The translations under genes were made by a program, and so were the position numbers. Below are positions 16,014-24,330 of a DNA stretch of 64,000 nt, in pieces. Below the pieces are notes generated by a model that ran no database searches, was not told the DNA's origin, and saw only the letters and a list, made by a program, of their open reading frames with translations. Numbering within the stretch: the stretch's first letter is position 1; each line of letters opens with the position of its first letter. Source of the stretch: Dubosiella muris (GTDB taxonomy: Bacteria > Bacillota_I > Bacilli_A > Erysipelotrichales > Erysipelotrichaceae); contig NZ_SRYG01000004.1 in the NCBI RefSeq assembly GCF_004793885.1, positions 1 through 64,000 on the forward strand, given 5' to 3'.

Positions 16014-16444
16014 TCGACGGCGACGAGTTCCGCTTTTTCCACCACGTCGAGCGAATTGATCAAAACGAGCAAATCGTCGGTGCTGTTCGCCAAGTCGGTA
16101 ATGTCGATCGTCAGCGTGACCGAGGCGATCCCGTTGATTGGGATCGACTGGTTGAGCGCGATAATGTTCACCTTCTGGCTCGAAAGCATGCTCAAAACGC
16201 TCGACAGCGATCCCGTTTCGTTTTTCAAAATAATCGTGAAAATCGCCTTTCGCTTCGACGAGTCCTGATTGAAGGAAAACACCGCGTCTTTATACTTATA
16301 AAACGTTCCCCGGCTAATGCCTACTTTTTTCACCGCTTCCGAAATGCGGCGCGCCTGTCCGCTTTGCAGCAACGTTTGCGCCTCCATCACCTTGTCGAGC
16401 ACTTCGGGAAGAATCTCGCTCGACACCACGTAGTATTTACTCAT
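16010..16444 (-). CDS. pheB: ACT-domain protein PheB (UPF0735)
   Basis: A 144-residue protein: an N-terminal helical region (EVLDKVMEAQTLLQSGQARRISEAVKKVGISRGTFY, resembling a short HTH) and a C-terminal ACT domain (about 70-144; IILKNETGSLSSVLSMLSSQKVNI). PheB was named from a locus near pheA but works as an unassigned ACT regulator. Here it overlaps the end of thrB by eight bases and sits in the threonine operon, so it may sense threonine or a related amino acid. That role is inference. Confidence 0.88.
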   Translation of the reverse strand: MSKYYVVSSEILPEVLDKVMEAQTLLQSGQARRISEAVKKVGISRGTFYKYKDAVFSFNQDSSKRKAIFTIILKNETGSLSSVLSMLSSQKVNIIALNQSIPINGIASVTLTIDITDLANSTDDLLVLINSLDVVEKAELVAVE

Positions 16445-17297
16445 ACCTCACGTCCGCTCCTTTCCTCGCGATTCGCACTTTCCGGCACGCCAAGTCCGAA
16501 AGGTCGTTTCGAAGCGCGTCCAGTCTGGACTCCTCCAGCGCCAAGACGATCATCGTCGAGCCGCTTCCCGAAATCCACAACGGCAGATTCCGCGCCGCGC
16601 AAGCCCGCTTCACCCGCTCGTATTCGGGAATGAGCCGCTTTCGATACGGCTCGTGGAGCGCGTCCACGCTGCACGCCCGCAGCACCCGCTCGTCGCCTTC
16701 GCGAAGCGCCACCTCCATCAGCAAAGCGTTGGCCACCTGCTCCTTGGCTTGCTGGAAAGACAAGGCTGCCGGCAGCACCTTGCGCGCCTCCTTGGTCGAA
16801 ACGGTTTGCTCGGGCACCACGACGAGCGCTTTCCATGGCGCGGTTTCCAGCGTTTTCGAAACGACCTCGCCTTCCTGCATCGCGCTGACGGCCACGCCGC
16901 CAAACAGCGCCGGCGCGACGTTATCCGGATGGCCTTCCATTTCCGTCGCGAGCGCGAGCAGCGCCTCTTTTGACAGCGGCGAGCCAAACCAGGCGTTGGC
17001 CCCTTCCAGCCCCGCGACAACGCACGTCGCCGAGCTGCCAAGTCCTCGCGCGAACGGAATGTCCGAGTCGATTTTCAGCGCAAACGGCGGGCGCGGGCGG
17101 CCAAGCGCCTGGCACACCCGGTCGAACGCCTGCACGACGAGGTTGTCCTCGGTTTGGTAGGCGGGCGGGCAGCCTTCGATCGTCAACGTTTCGCTGGAAG
17201 AAAACGAGAACGTTCCAAACCAGTCCACCGCCATGCCCATGCAGTCGAATCCGACGCAGCAGTTGGCGCTCGTCGCCGGCACCCGCACGACGATCAT
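16437..17297 (-). CDS. thrB: Homoserine kinase
   Basis: Phosphorylates homoserine to O-phosphohomoserine in threonine synthesis. The 286-residue GHMP kinase has the N-terminal VRVPATSANCCVGFDCMG and the ATP-loop PFARGLGSSAT; a later SGSGSTMI matches the C-terminal GHMP motif. I place the start at 17297 because its ATG overlaps the thrC stop (ATGA), typical translational coupling; a longer reading upstream lies inside thrC. The stop overlaps the pheB start. Confidence 0.95.
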   Translation of the reverse strand: MIVVRVPATSANCCVGFDCMGMAVDWFGTFSFSSSETLTIEGCPPAYQTEDNLVVQAFDRVCQALGRPRPPFALKIDSDIPFARGLGSSATCVVAGLEGANAWFGSPLSKEALLALATEMEGHPDNVAPALFGGVAVSAMQEGEVVSKTLETAPWKALVVVPEQTVSTKEARKVLPAALSFQQAKEQVANALLMEVALREGDERVLRACSVDALHEPYRKRLIPEYERVKRACAARNLPLWISGSGSTMIVLALEESRLDALRNDLSDLACRKVRIARKGADVRYE

Positions 17298-18763
17298 AGC
17301 AGCGCCTCCAGCCCCTGGCGAACGACTTCTTTCATCTGCCCGACCTCGATGACGTCGCGATGGCGGATCGGCTTCGTTTCCAGCGCGGCCAGCGGCGCCG
17401 GAATGGCGTCCTGGCACACGGTTTCCAGCTTGCGCAGCGCGTCCCACTCGTCGACGGAAGCCGTTCCCAAAGCGTCGAGCACATCCATGCTGAACTTGTA
17501 AGGCGAGGCAGTCGCCAGCGCCACGACCGGTCTTTCCGGATGGGACCGGGCCACCCGATACCCGATCGCGGTGTGTGGATCGAGCACGATGCCCGTCGTC
17601 TCGTAAACGGACTGGATCGTTTCTTTCGTTTGCTCGTCGGTGACAAAGTCGCCATCAAAAAGCGAGCGGATGCGCGCCAGCGTGGCATCGTCCACGGTGT
17701 AGCGGCCCTGCGTTTTCAACTCGTCCATCCAGCGCGCGACTTTGGCGCTGTCCTTTCCGGTCATATAATACAAAAGCCGTTCCAGATTGGAGGAAACCAA
17801 AATGTCCATGCTTGGGGAAATCGTCTGGACGAACGCCCGGTTTTTGTCGTAGACGCCCGTTTTCAAAAAGTCCGTCAGCACTTTGTTGGAGTTGCTGGCC
17901 ACGTAGAACTTTTCCACAGGCAGTCCCATCATCGAAGCGTAGTATCCGGCCAGCACGTCCCCGAAGTTGCCCGTCGGCACGCTAAACGACACCTTGTCGC
18001 CAAGCGCGACGACGCCTTCGCGAACAAGATCTTTGTACGCTTCGAAATAATAGACGATTTGCGGCACAAGCCGGCCGACGTTGATGGAGTTGGCGCTCGT
18101 GAGCATGACGCCCTGTCGGGCTGCCTCGGCGTTTAGCTCCTCGTCCATGAACAGCTCCTTCACCTTGGTTTGGGCGTCGTCGAAGTTGCCTTCGATGGCG
18201 AACACCTTGACGTTGTTCCCTTCCTGGGTCGCCATTTGCCGGTACTGCATCGCGCTCACTTTGTTGTGGGGATAAAACACCTCGATCGCGATGTTGTCCA
18301 CGTCCTGAAATCCCGCCATCGCGGCTTTGCCGGTATCGCCGCTGGTCGCCGTCATGATCATCGCCTTTTGCCCGGTCGTCTTGAGCGCCGTGCTCATCAG
18401 CTGGGGAAGCAAAGTCAAGGCGACGTCCTTGAAGGCGCTGGTCGGACCATGGAACAGTTCGAGGACGTGAATATCGCCCACCGCGCGCAGCGGGGTGATC
18501 GCCGGGGAGGCGAACGAGTTTTTATAGGCGTTGTCCACGCACGCGCGCAGCTCCGCTTCGGAATAGTCGCCCAGCAGCGCGTTCAAAATATATACGGCGT
18601 TGTCCAAGTACCCGTTGTCCACGATTTTTTCCAGATCGACGCGCACTTTGTCGACGTCGGGCCACACAAACAGCCCTCCATCGGGCGCGATGCCTTTTAA
18701 AATCGCCTGTTTCGCGCTCACGGCGCATTTTGGATCTCTTGTCGATACGTATTGATTTTCCAT
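17294..18763 (-). CDS. thrC: Threonine synthase
   Basis: A 489-residue PLP enzyme converting O-phosphohomoserine to threonine. The PLP lysine is in TSAFKDVALTLLPQ, the phosphate loop in TATSGDTGKAAM, and the VPTGNFGDVLAGYYA segment is typical of the long (fungal/E. coli-like) class. It begins at an ATG with AGGA upstream and leads the operon thrC-thrB-pheB-DUF1461. It diverges from hom with 231 bases between starts. I saw no T-box or attenuator in that gap. Confidence 0.96.
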   Translation of the reverse strand: MENQYVSTRDPKCAVSAKQAILKGIAPDGGLFVWPDVDKVRVDLEKIVDNGYLDNAVYILNALLGDYSEAELRACVDNAYKNSFASPAITPLRAVGDIHVLELFHGPTSAFKDVALTLLPQLMSTALKTTGQKAMIMTATSGDTGKAAMAGFQDVDNIAIEVFYPHNKVSAMQYRQMATQEGNNVKVFAIEGNFDDAQTKVKELFMDEELNAEAARQGVMLTSANSINVGRLVPQIVYYFEAYKDLVREGVVALGDKVSFSVPTGNFGDVLAGYYASMMGLPVEKFYVASNSNKVLTDFLKTGVYDKNRAFVQTISPSMDILVSSNLERLLYYMTGKDSAKVARWMDELKTQGRYTVDDATLARIRSLFDGDFVTDEQTKETIQSVYETTGIVLDPHTAIGYRVARSHPERPVVALATASPYKFSMDVLDALGTASVDEWDALRKLETVCQDAIPAPLAALETKPIRHRDVIEVGQMKEVVRQGLEALL

Positions 18764-18914
18764 CTCAAATCCTGCCCATTCGAAGCGCTGAAAGGGGAAT
18801 CGAATGCGGCTTTATCCTTTCTGTGTTCGGAAATTCCGTCCCGATTCGAAGAAAGACGGGATCCGGTTCAGCGGCCGGCGCGTTTCAGAACTTCCGTTTG
18901 TCTAAGATTGCTCC

Positions 18915-18943
18915 TTGAAAAACAACAACTCCTATGATACAAT
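18915..18943 (+). promoter_or_regulatory. Promoter of hom-lysC-asd
   Basis: -35 TTGAAA (18915-18920) and -10 TACAAT (18938-18943), spacer 17. The leader is about 45 bases with AAGGAGG before the hom ATG. In the same gap, 18783-18870 holds partly self-complementary GATTCGAA-type segments with no clear minus-strand promoter, so the thrC start signal is unresolved. Confidence 0.75.
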
Positions 18944-18994
18944 GTCCGCGTTTTAAATACAAGTGTTTTCTGACAAGAAACAAGGAGGGTTTGT

Positions 18995-20107
18995 ATGAAC
19001 GCAGTCTTACTTGGATACGGCACCGTGGGAAAAGGTGTCGAAGTCCTTTGCCGCAACGTGGACGACTTGCATCTTTCGCAAGTTTTCGTCCTTCCCCAGT
19101 TTGAAGATCTCCCCTACTTTTCCAACGACGGAATCGGGATGGTCACCCGCGACGACGTGGATATCGTATTCGAATGCTTGAGCGGCACGGAGCCGGCCAA
19201 CACGTTGATTACCGCAGCGTTGGAACACGGTAAGCACGTCATCACGTCGAACAAAGCCGTCGTTTCCCCGAATTTGGAGCGCTATATCCAGCTGGCCCAA
19301 AAACACGGCGGCTCGATTCAGATCGAGGCCAGCGTGGCGGGCGGCATTCCGTTTCTGGACGCGATCCTGAAACTGCAAAAGCTCGAGGACATCGACGGCT
19401 ACGAAGGCATTTTCAACGGAACGAGCAACTATATTCTCGACCAGATGCAGACGAAAGGTCTTGATTTGGCGACCGCGCTCGAGCAGGCGCAGGCGATGGG
19501 CTACGCGGAAGCGGACCCGACCAACGACATCGAGGGCATCGACGTCTACTATAAAGCCAACATCACGAACATGCTGGCGTACCAGACGAAAAACGACGCG
19601 ATCCTGCCGCCGCTTGGCATTTCCAAGCTGAACACGAAGGACATCGAGCTGGCGAAGAAAACCGGCAAAGTCATCCGGCACATCGCGCGATCCGTGCAAA
19701 AAGACGGCGCGTTCGCCACGCTGATCGCGCCGGCCTTTCTGGAACCGGACAACTATTTGGCCAACGTGCCTTCCAACTACAACGCGCAGCTGCTGTTCGC
19801 CAAGTCGTTTGACCAGCTTGGCTATTTCGGCCAGGGCGCCGGCCGCATGGCGACGGCCCAGGCGATGCTGGCCAACGCGCTGGACACGCTGGCCGGCACG
19901 GAACGGCGGATTGATTTAAAATTTTCAAAGCGCGTCGACAACGACTTGCTTCGGGAGGACTGGATCGTGCGCAGCGAGGCGGATTTGAGCGCGCTCGAAC
20001 CCAAATACCACGAAGACGGCTACTGGATGTTTGAAAATCGCGACGGCGACTTGATCGCTGGCGTGCGCGCCATCGACCCGGACGCCATGATCGCTTTGTG
20101 GAAGTAG
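18995..20107 (+). CDS. hom: Homoserine dehydrogenase, short form without ACT domain
   Basis: Reduces aspartate semialdehyde to homoserine. The 370-residue protein has the Rossmann start VLLGYGTVGKGVE, the catalytic-domain motif FNGTSNYIL and the signature EADPTNDIEGIDVYYKA. Typical Gram-positive Hom is about 430 residues with a C-terminal ACT domain for threonine feedback; here the C-terminal ~60 residues end the protein without a recognisable ACT fold. Feedback may therefore fall on LysC or on the separate ACT protein PheB. First gene of hom-lysC-asd; the stop is TAG, 21 bases before lysC. Confidence 0.94.
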   Translation: MNAVLLGYGTVGKGVEVLCRNVDDLHLSQVFVLPQFEDLPYFSNDGIGMVTRDDVDIVFECLSGTEPANTLITAALEHGKHVITSNKAVVSPNLERYIQLAQKHGGSIQIEASVAGGIPFLDAILKLQKLEDIDGYEGIFNGTSNYILDQMQTKGLDLATALEQAQAMGYAEADPTNDIEGIDVYYKANITNMLAYQTKNDAILPPLGISKLNTKDIELAKKTGKVIRHIARSVQKDGAFATLIAPAFLEPDNYLANVPSNYNAQLLFAKSFDQLGYFGQGAGRMATAQAMLANALDTLAGTERRIDLKFSKRVDNDLLREDWIVRSEADLSALEPKYHEDGYWMFENRDGDLIAGVRAIDPDAMIALWK

Positions 20108-20128
20108 AGAAAGGATACGAGTGAGCCT

Positions 20129-21451
20129 ATGTTGAAAATTACGAAATTCGGCGGATCGTCCGTCGCGGACGCCCGCCAGTTTTCAAAAGTCAAATCCATT
20201 ATCGAAGCCGATCCGGACCGGAAATACGTGGTCGTGAGCGCGCCGGGAAGGCGGTTCCACTCCGACTCGAAACTGACGGACCTGCTGTACTTGCTTGACG
20301 CCCACCGCCAGTACCACGTGGACGCGAGCAACGTGTTCGCCATGATCAAGGAGCGCTTTTTGGAAATCAAAACCGAGCTGGATCTAAAACAGCCCATCGA
20401 AAAGGAGCTGGACTTGTTTTACACGAATCTCAACACGATGACCCAGGCGGAAATCGTGTCGCGCGGCGAGTATTTTTGCGCCAAGCTCATGGCCGAGTAC
20501 CTCGGTTTTCCATTCGTAGACGCCAAGGACGTCATCCGGTTCCGGCTGGACAAGACGATCGACTGGGAGGCGACGAAATCGAAGCTGATCGCCAAGACGG
20601 CGCAGCATTCCAACTTTGTCATGCCGGGCTTTTACGGCGCGACAAGCCACGACCAGGTGCAGGTGTTCAGCCGGGGCGGCGGCGACATTTCGGGCGCGAT
20701 CCTGGCCCGCTGCATCGAAGCCGACGTGTATGAAAACTGGACGGATGTTTCCGGTTTCCTCATGGCCGATCCGACGGTCGTGAAAAACCCGGAGCCAATC
20801 ACCCACATTTCGTACTCGGAGCTGCGCGAGCTGTCGTACATGGGCGCCAGCGTCCTGCACGAGGAGGCGATTTTCCCGGTCAAGGAAAAAAACATTCCAA
20901 TCCACATTTTGAACACGAACCGCCCGCAAGACGCGGGAACGATCATTCAGGAGCGAACCGCCAAAACGTCGCCATACGCGATTACCGGCATTGCCGGCAA
21001 GGCGGGCTTCATGTCGATTTACATTTATAAAAAGCACATGTCCAACGAGGTCGGCTATATGCGCAAGGTGCTCTCGATTTTGGAAGACTACAACGTGAGC
21101 ATCGAGCACATTCCTTCGGGCATCGACTCGTTCACCATCGTCATTCAGGAAAAAGACATCGAGGATAGGCTGTACGAAATGCTCGCCCGCATCAAAAAGG
21201 AACTGCGCCCCGACGAGATTCGCACCCAAAACAAAATCGCCCTCATCTCGACGGTGGGCAAAAACATGTCCTCGCGTCCGGGCGTGAGCGGAAGGCTGTT
21301 CGGGGCGCTGGGCATGAACAACATCAACATCGTCATGATCGCCCAGGGCAGCGACGAAATCAACATCACGGTCGGTGTCAACGAGAACGATTTTAAGAAA
21401 ACGGTGCGTGTCATTTACGACACGTTCGTCACAGAGGAGGAAAAACGATGA
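20129..21451 (+). CDS. lysC: Aspartate kinase
   Basis: Phosphorylates aspartate, the first step to lysine, threonine and methionine. The 440-residue protein has the kinase motif KFGGSSVADA at residues 5-14, the FSRGGGDISGA nucleotide/substrate loop, and C-terminal paired ACT regions (about 300-440) expected to bind the feedback amino acid. Its length and N-terminal lid resemble the monofunctional class-III type. It overlaps asd by four bases (ATGA). Which amino acid inhibits it is not readable from sequence. Confidence 0.95.
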   Translation: MLKITKFGGSSVADARQFSKVKSIIEADPDRKYVVVSAPGRRFHSDSKLTDLLYLLDAHRQYHVDASNVFAMIKERFLEIKTELDLKQPIEKELDLFYTNLNTMTQAEIVSRGEYFCAKLMAEYLGFPFVDAKDVIRFRLDKTIDWEATKSKLIAKTAQHSNFVMPGFYGATSHDQVQVFSRGGGDISGAILARCIEADVYENWTDVSGFLMADPTVVKNPEPITHISYSELRELSYMGASVLHEEAIFPVKEKNIPIHILNTNRPQDAGTIIQERTAKTSPYAITGIAGKAGFMSIYIYKKHMSNEVGYMRKVLSILEDYNVSIEHIPSGIDSFTIVIQEKDIEDRLYEMLARIKKELRPDEIRTQNKIALISTVGKNMSSRPGVSGRLFGALGMNNINIVMIAQGSDEINITVGVNENDFKKTVRVIYDTFVTEEEKR

Positions 21452-22437
21452 AGAAAACGGTAGCGATCGCGGGAGCGACCGGCGCGGTCGGGCAGCAAAT
21501 GCTCGAGTGCCTGAAAGAAAGAAACATGGACGTCGACGTCAAACTGCTGGCAAGCGCCCGCTCCAAAGGAAAAGTCATCGACGGCTACGTCGTGGAGGAG
21601 CTGACGCCGGAATCTTTTCAAGGCGTGGACTATGTGCTTGGCGCGTGTGAAAACGACGTCACGAAAATGTGGATGCCGTGGGCGATGGAGGCCGGATGCG
21701 TCGTGGTCGACAACTCGAGCGCGTACCGCCTCGACGACAACGTGCCTCTTGTCGTGCCGGAAATCAACGCGGACGATATCGCCAAAAACAACGGCATCAT
21801 CGCCAACCCGAACTGCTCGACGATCATCGCCCTGGTGGCGTGCGACGCGCTGAAAAAGGAGTTTGGCATCCGCCGTATGGTCGTCACGACGATGCAGGCC
21901 GTCTCGGGCGCGGGTGTGAAAGGCATCGCCGATCTGGAAAACCAGATCAAGGACGAAAACGCCCCGAAAACCGCGTTCCCGTACCAAATCGCGTACAACC
22001 TCATTCCGCAAATCGGCGACTTCGACGAGCTGGGCATTTCCAAGGAAGAGTGGAAAATGCAAAACGAGGGCCGCAAGATTTGGCACGACGACGACTTGCT
22101 CGTCAACTGCACGTGCGTGCGCGTGCCGGTGCTGCGCAGCCATTCGGAAAGCATCCTGCTCGAATGCGACAAGGAAGTCGATGTTGAAAAGGCAAAAGAC
22201 GTCCTGAGCAACGCGCTGGGCGTCCAGCTCAAGGACGATCCGCAAAACAAGGTGTATCCAATGCCATTGGACACGACCAACCAGGACGACGTGTTTGTCG
22301 GCCGCATCCGCAAGGATCTTACCGATCCAACCGGAAAGACGTTGTCGTTGTTTTGCTGCGGAGATCAAATCCGCAAGGGCGCCGCGACCAACGCGGTGCA
22401 GATCCTCGAAAAACTGCTTGCACAAACCGAACAATAA
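21448..22437 (+). CDS. asd: Aspartate-semialdehyde dehydrogenase
   Basis: Reduces aspartyl phosphate to the semialdehyde using NADPH. The 329-residue protein has GATGAVGQQML for NADP binding, the catalytic Cys in NPNCSTI and the His in VPVLRSHSES. It is translationally coupled to lysC and ends the rightward operon; a strong hairpin follows. With hom and lysC it gives the whole aspartate-to-homoserine path, and thrB/thrC opposite finish threonine. Confidence 0.96.
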   Translation: MKKTVAIAGATGAVGQQMLECLKERNMDVDVKLLASARSKGKVIDGYVVEELTPESFQGVDYVLGACENDVTKMWMPWAMEAGCVVVDNSSAYRLDDNVPLVVPEINADDIAKNNGIIANPNCSTIIALVACDALKKEFGIRRMVVTTMQAVSGAGVKGIADLENQIKDENAPKTAFPYQIAYNLIPQIGDFDELGISKEEWKMQNEGRKIWHDDDLLVNCTCVRVPVLRSHSESILLECDKEVDVEKAKDVLSNALGVQLKDDPQNKVYPMPLDTTNQDDVFVGRIRKDLTDPTGKTLSLFCCGDQIRKGAATNAVQILEKLLAQTEQ

Positions 22438-22443
22438 AAAAGA

Positions 22444-22485
22444 CCGGGACGCCATCCTCCTTTATTCGATGGCGTCCCGGCTTTT
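22444..22485 (+). terminator. Strong bidirectional terminator after asd
   Basis: Thirteen-base arms CCGGGACGCCATC (22444-22456) and GATGGCGTCCCGG (22468-22480) with T5 to the right and an A-run to the left (22435-22442), so it can stop both asd and the convergent gene ending at 22500. Confidence 0.92.
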
Positions 22486-22499
22486 TGCCTTTTCCTTCA

Positions 22500-23801
22500 T
22501 CACGAAAACGCCGGCATCCTGTCGCCATGGCGAACGTCCTGTTCAAAAACGGCTTCCACTTCCTCTTTGACATCTTCCGGCAGCGCCAGCGGCTCGAAGT
22601 CGATCGTTCCCCGCTCTTGCGTCTTTCCTTGTTTTCCATTGATCAATGCGTCGAACGCGATGGATCTCATCAACCCCTCCTGAGCATCCAGCGTATACGT
22701 CACGGACACCGGAACGAACCGGCTTGTCGAGAACCGTTCCATCCGCTCCGTCAGGCTCATGGCGTTCAGCTGGCTTTGGGTGTAGGCCGCCTTTTCACGC
22801 CGCAGCCGTCTTTGCGTCCAGTGCTCAAAATCGCGCAGTTCCCCGACCGTTTGGTTTCCTTCTGTGCGCCACGAAAACGCGGGACTCAGTTCTATATTTC
22901 CTCTCATATCCTGCTCGAACATTTCCCAGCACGTCTGGAAAACGGGCGCGAAAAAGAAATCCGTTTTCGCAATCTCGGCTTCCTCGATCAATTTGACCTT
23001 TCCTTTCGCGTCCAGGCGAATGACTTTTTCTGTATTGTCATGAAAGCGGGACAGCTCGATTTGCGTCGTTTCCCCGTCTTTTTCCCCACGCTCCACGCGG
23101 TAAAGACGATCCCCGTCGATCCATACGGAAGCCGTTTGGACGTCCCGATCGTCCACATCCGTTTGCATCCATCGGGTATGGACGGTGTACCCGCCTTGTT
23201 TCTCCCACGCCATCAGGGCGCCGGCACCGGTTCGGTCCGGAAAAAGCGTCGAGACGGCCATCGCGAATCCGGCGACCAGCAGCACGAGCGCCAGTCCTTT
23301 TCCCAGCGTGTCTTTCCAGCCGGAACGCTCTATCAACCCCCGTTTTCTGAACAAGGCCTCCAGTTTATGCAGCTCGGATGAGGAGCCGCAAACATAGAGG
23401 TCGCCCGGCTGGTCCGTGCCTTCCAAAAGCAGCCATTTCCCGTTTTGCCGAAACGCGCCAAACCGCGATAGCGGCTGCGTCACGCGCTTTTCCGGTTGAT
23501 TTTCAAGCGTCAGCACCGAGCGCACCTCGTCGTTTTCGATCGTCACCTCGACATGCCCGCTACCCTGGATCTCCTTTGCGGCCTGTTTGCCAATGGCGAC
23601 GACGTTCCAGATGACGAGCCCGAGTCCGCAAAGCAGGCAAAGGATCTTGAGCCATGCAGCCTTCACATACCACGCCAGTCCAAACAAAACCAGCGGAAAG
23701 AGCGCGCTGGCCAAAACGGTCTGGACGGGCACGCGCCGCCAAAACATCGCTTCGGCCCATCGTTTGTCGATGGCGTATTCGCATTGAAACTTTTCGTTCA
23801 T
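22500..23801 (-). CDS. Unknown membrane protein with YcxB-like N-terminus
   Basis: A 433-residue protein. Residues 1-165 have the layout of a YcxB-like domain: polar start, two membrane segments (about 25-65), then a beta-rich region (VEVTIENDEVRSVLTL...). A third membrane segment (about 185-205) leads to a ~230-residue extracytoplasmic part without a recognised domain. The start at 23801 has AAGGTGAG before it. Four bases upstream ends a second, frameshifted YcxB-like gene whose C-terminus is similar in pattern; the two look like tandem relatives behind an ABC exporter gene. Confidence 0.65.
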   Translation of the reverse strand: MNEKFQCEYAIDKRWAEAMFWRRVPVQTVLASALFPLVLFGLAWYVKAAWLKILCLLCGLGLVIWNVVAIGKQAAKEIQGSGHVEVTIENDEVRSVLTLENQPEKRVTQPLSRFGAFRQNGKWLLLEGTDQPGDLYVCGSSSELHKLEALFRKRGLIERSGWKDTLGKGLALVLLVAGFAMAVSTLFPDRTGAGALMAWEKQGGYTVHTRWMQTDVDDRDVQTASVWIDGDRLYRVERGEKDGETTQIELSRFHDNTEKVIRLDAKGKVKLIEEAEIAKTDFFFAPVFQTCWEMFEQDMRGNIELSPAFSWRTEGNQTVGELRDFEHWTQRRLRREKAAYTQSQLNAMSLTERMERFSTSRFVPVSVTYTLDAQEGLMRSIAFDALINGKQGKTQERGTIDFEPLALPEDVKEEVEAVFEQDVRHGDRMPAFS

Positions 23802-23805
23802 GCTC

Positions 23806-24317
23806 TCACCTTCTTCGAATCCCCGCTTGTTCAAGAAAAGCGATCAAATCCATCTTTTCCTTTTTCGACAAGGAGCCGGTGTAAAACACGAACGGTTTCT
23901 CCTTGTCGAGCAGTTCGAGAAAATACGGATGGTCGATGTAGCGCTGAAAGTCACGCAACGGAAAGCTTTCGGTCACATCTTTCCCGTCCCATTTCTTTTC
24001 GATACGAAGCCCGTTTTCGTCGATTTGAAAAACAAGCTGCGTCCCGGGCTCGCCCATGTCGTCGAGCTTTTTTACCACTTCGTAAGCGGGGCGCACAAAC
24101 CGGTACAAGCCCCAGCTTAAAAAGACGATCCCGACGACGAGCAGAAAACAGCCGATGGCGACGTTGCTGTCGAGCGAGCCAAGAAACGTGTCGATGCTTA
24201 AAACCAAAAACAAAACGGAAAGAAACCAATGGTGATCCATTCGGCGGGCGTGATGCGGCGTAGCGCCTGCGCGAGTGTTCCTTCCTTTGAAAGCGTGCAT
24301 GTCGTTTGAAATTTCAT
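23806..24317 (-). pseudogene. Frameshifted YcxB-like membrane protein gene
   Basis: The natural start is at 24317 (ATG after GAGGGA): MKFQTTCTLSKEGTLAQALR... reads 39 residues into a hydrophobic segment, then hits TAA at 24198-24200. A second frame, open from 24300 to 23806, continues the same membrane segment (SVLFLVLSIDTFLGSL) and the whole YcxB-like soluble part (FQIDENGLRIEKKWDGKD...). Joining the frames within the T-rich runs at about 24200-24235 gives a normal ~165-residue protein. A frameshift mutation or a sequence error explains it best; the slippery T-runs also allow programmed slippage. Confidence 0.75.
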
Positions 24318-24330
24318 CGTTTTCCCTCTT

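Noticed and set aside
18764-18994. T-box or other riboswitch controlling thrC or hom
   Set aside because: No T-box consensus and no terminator/antiterminator pair is visible; the hom leader is only about 45 bases.
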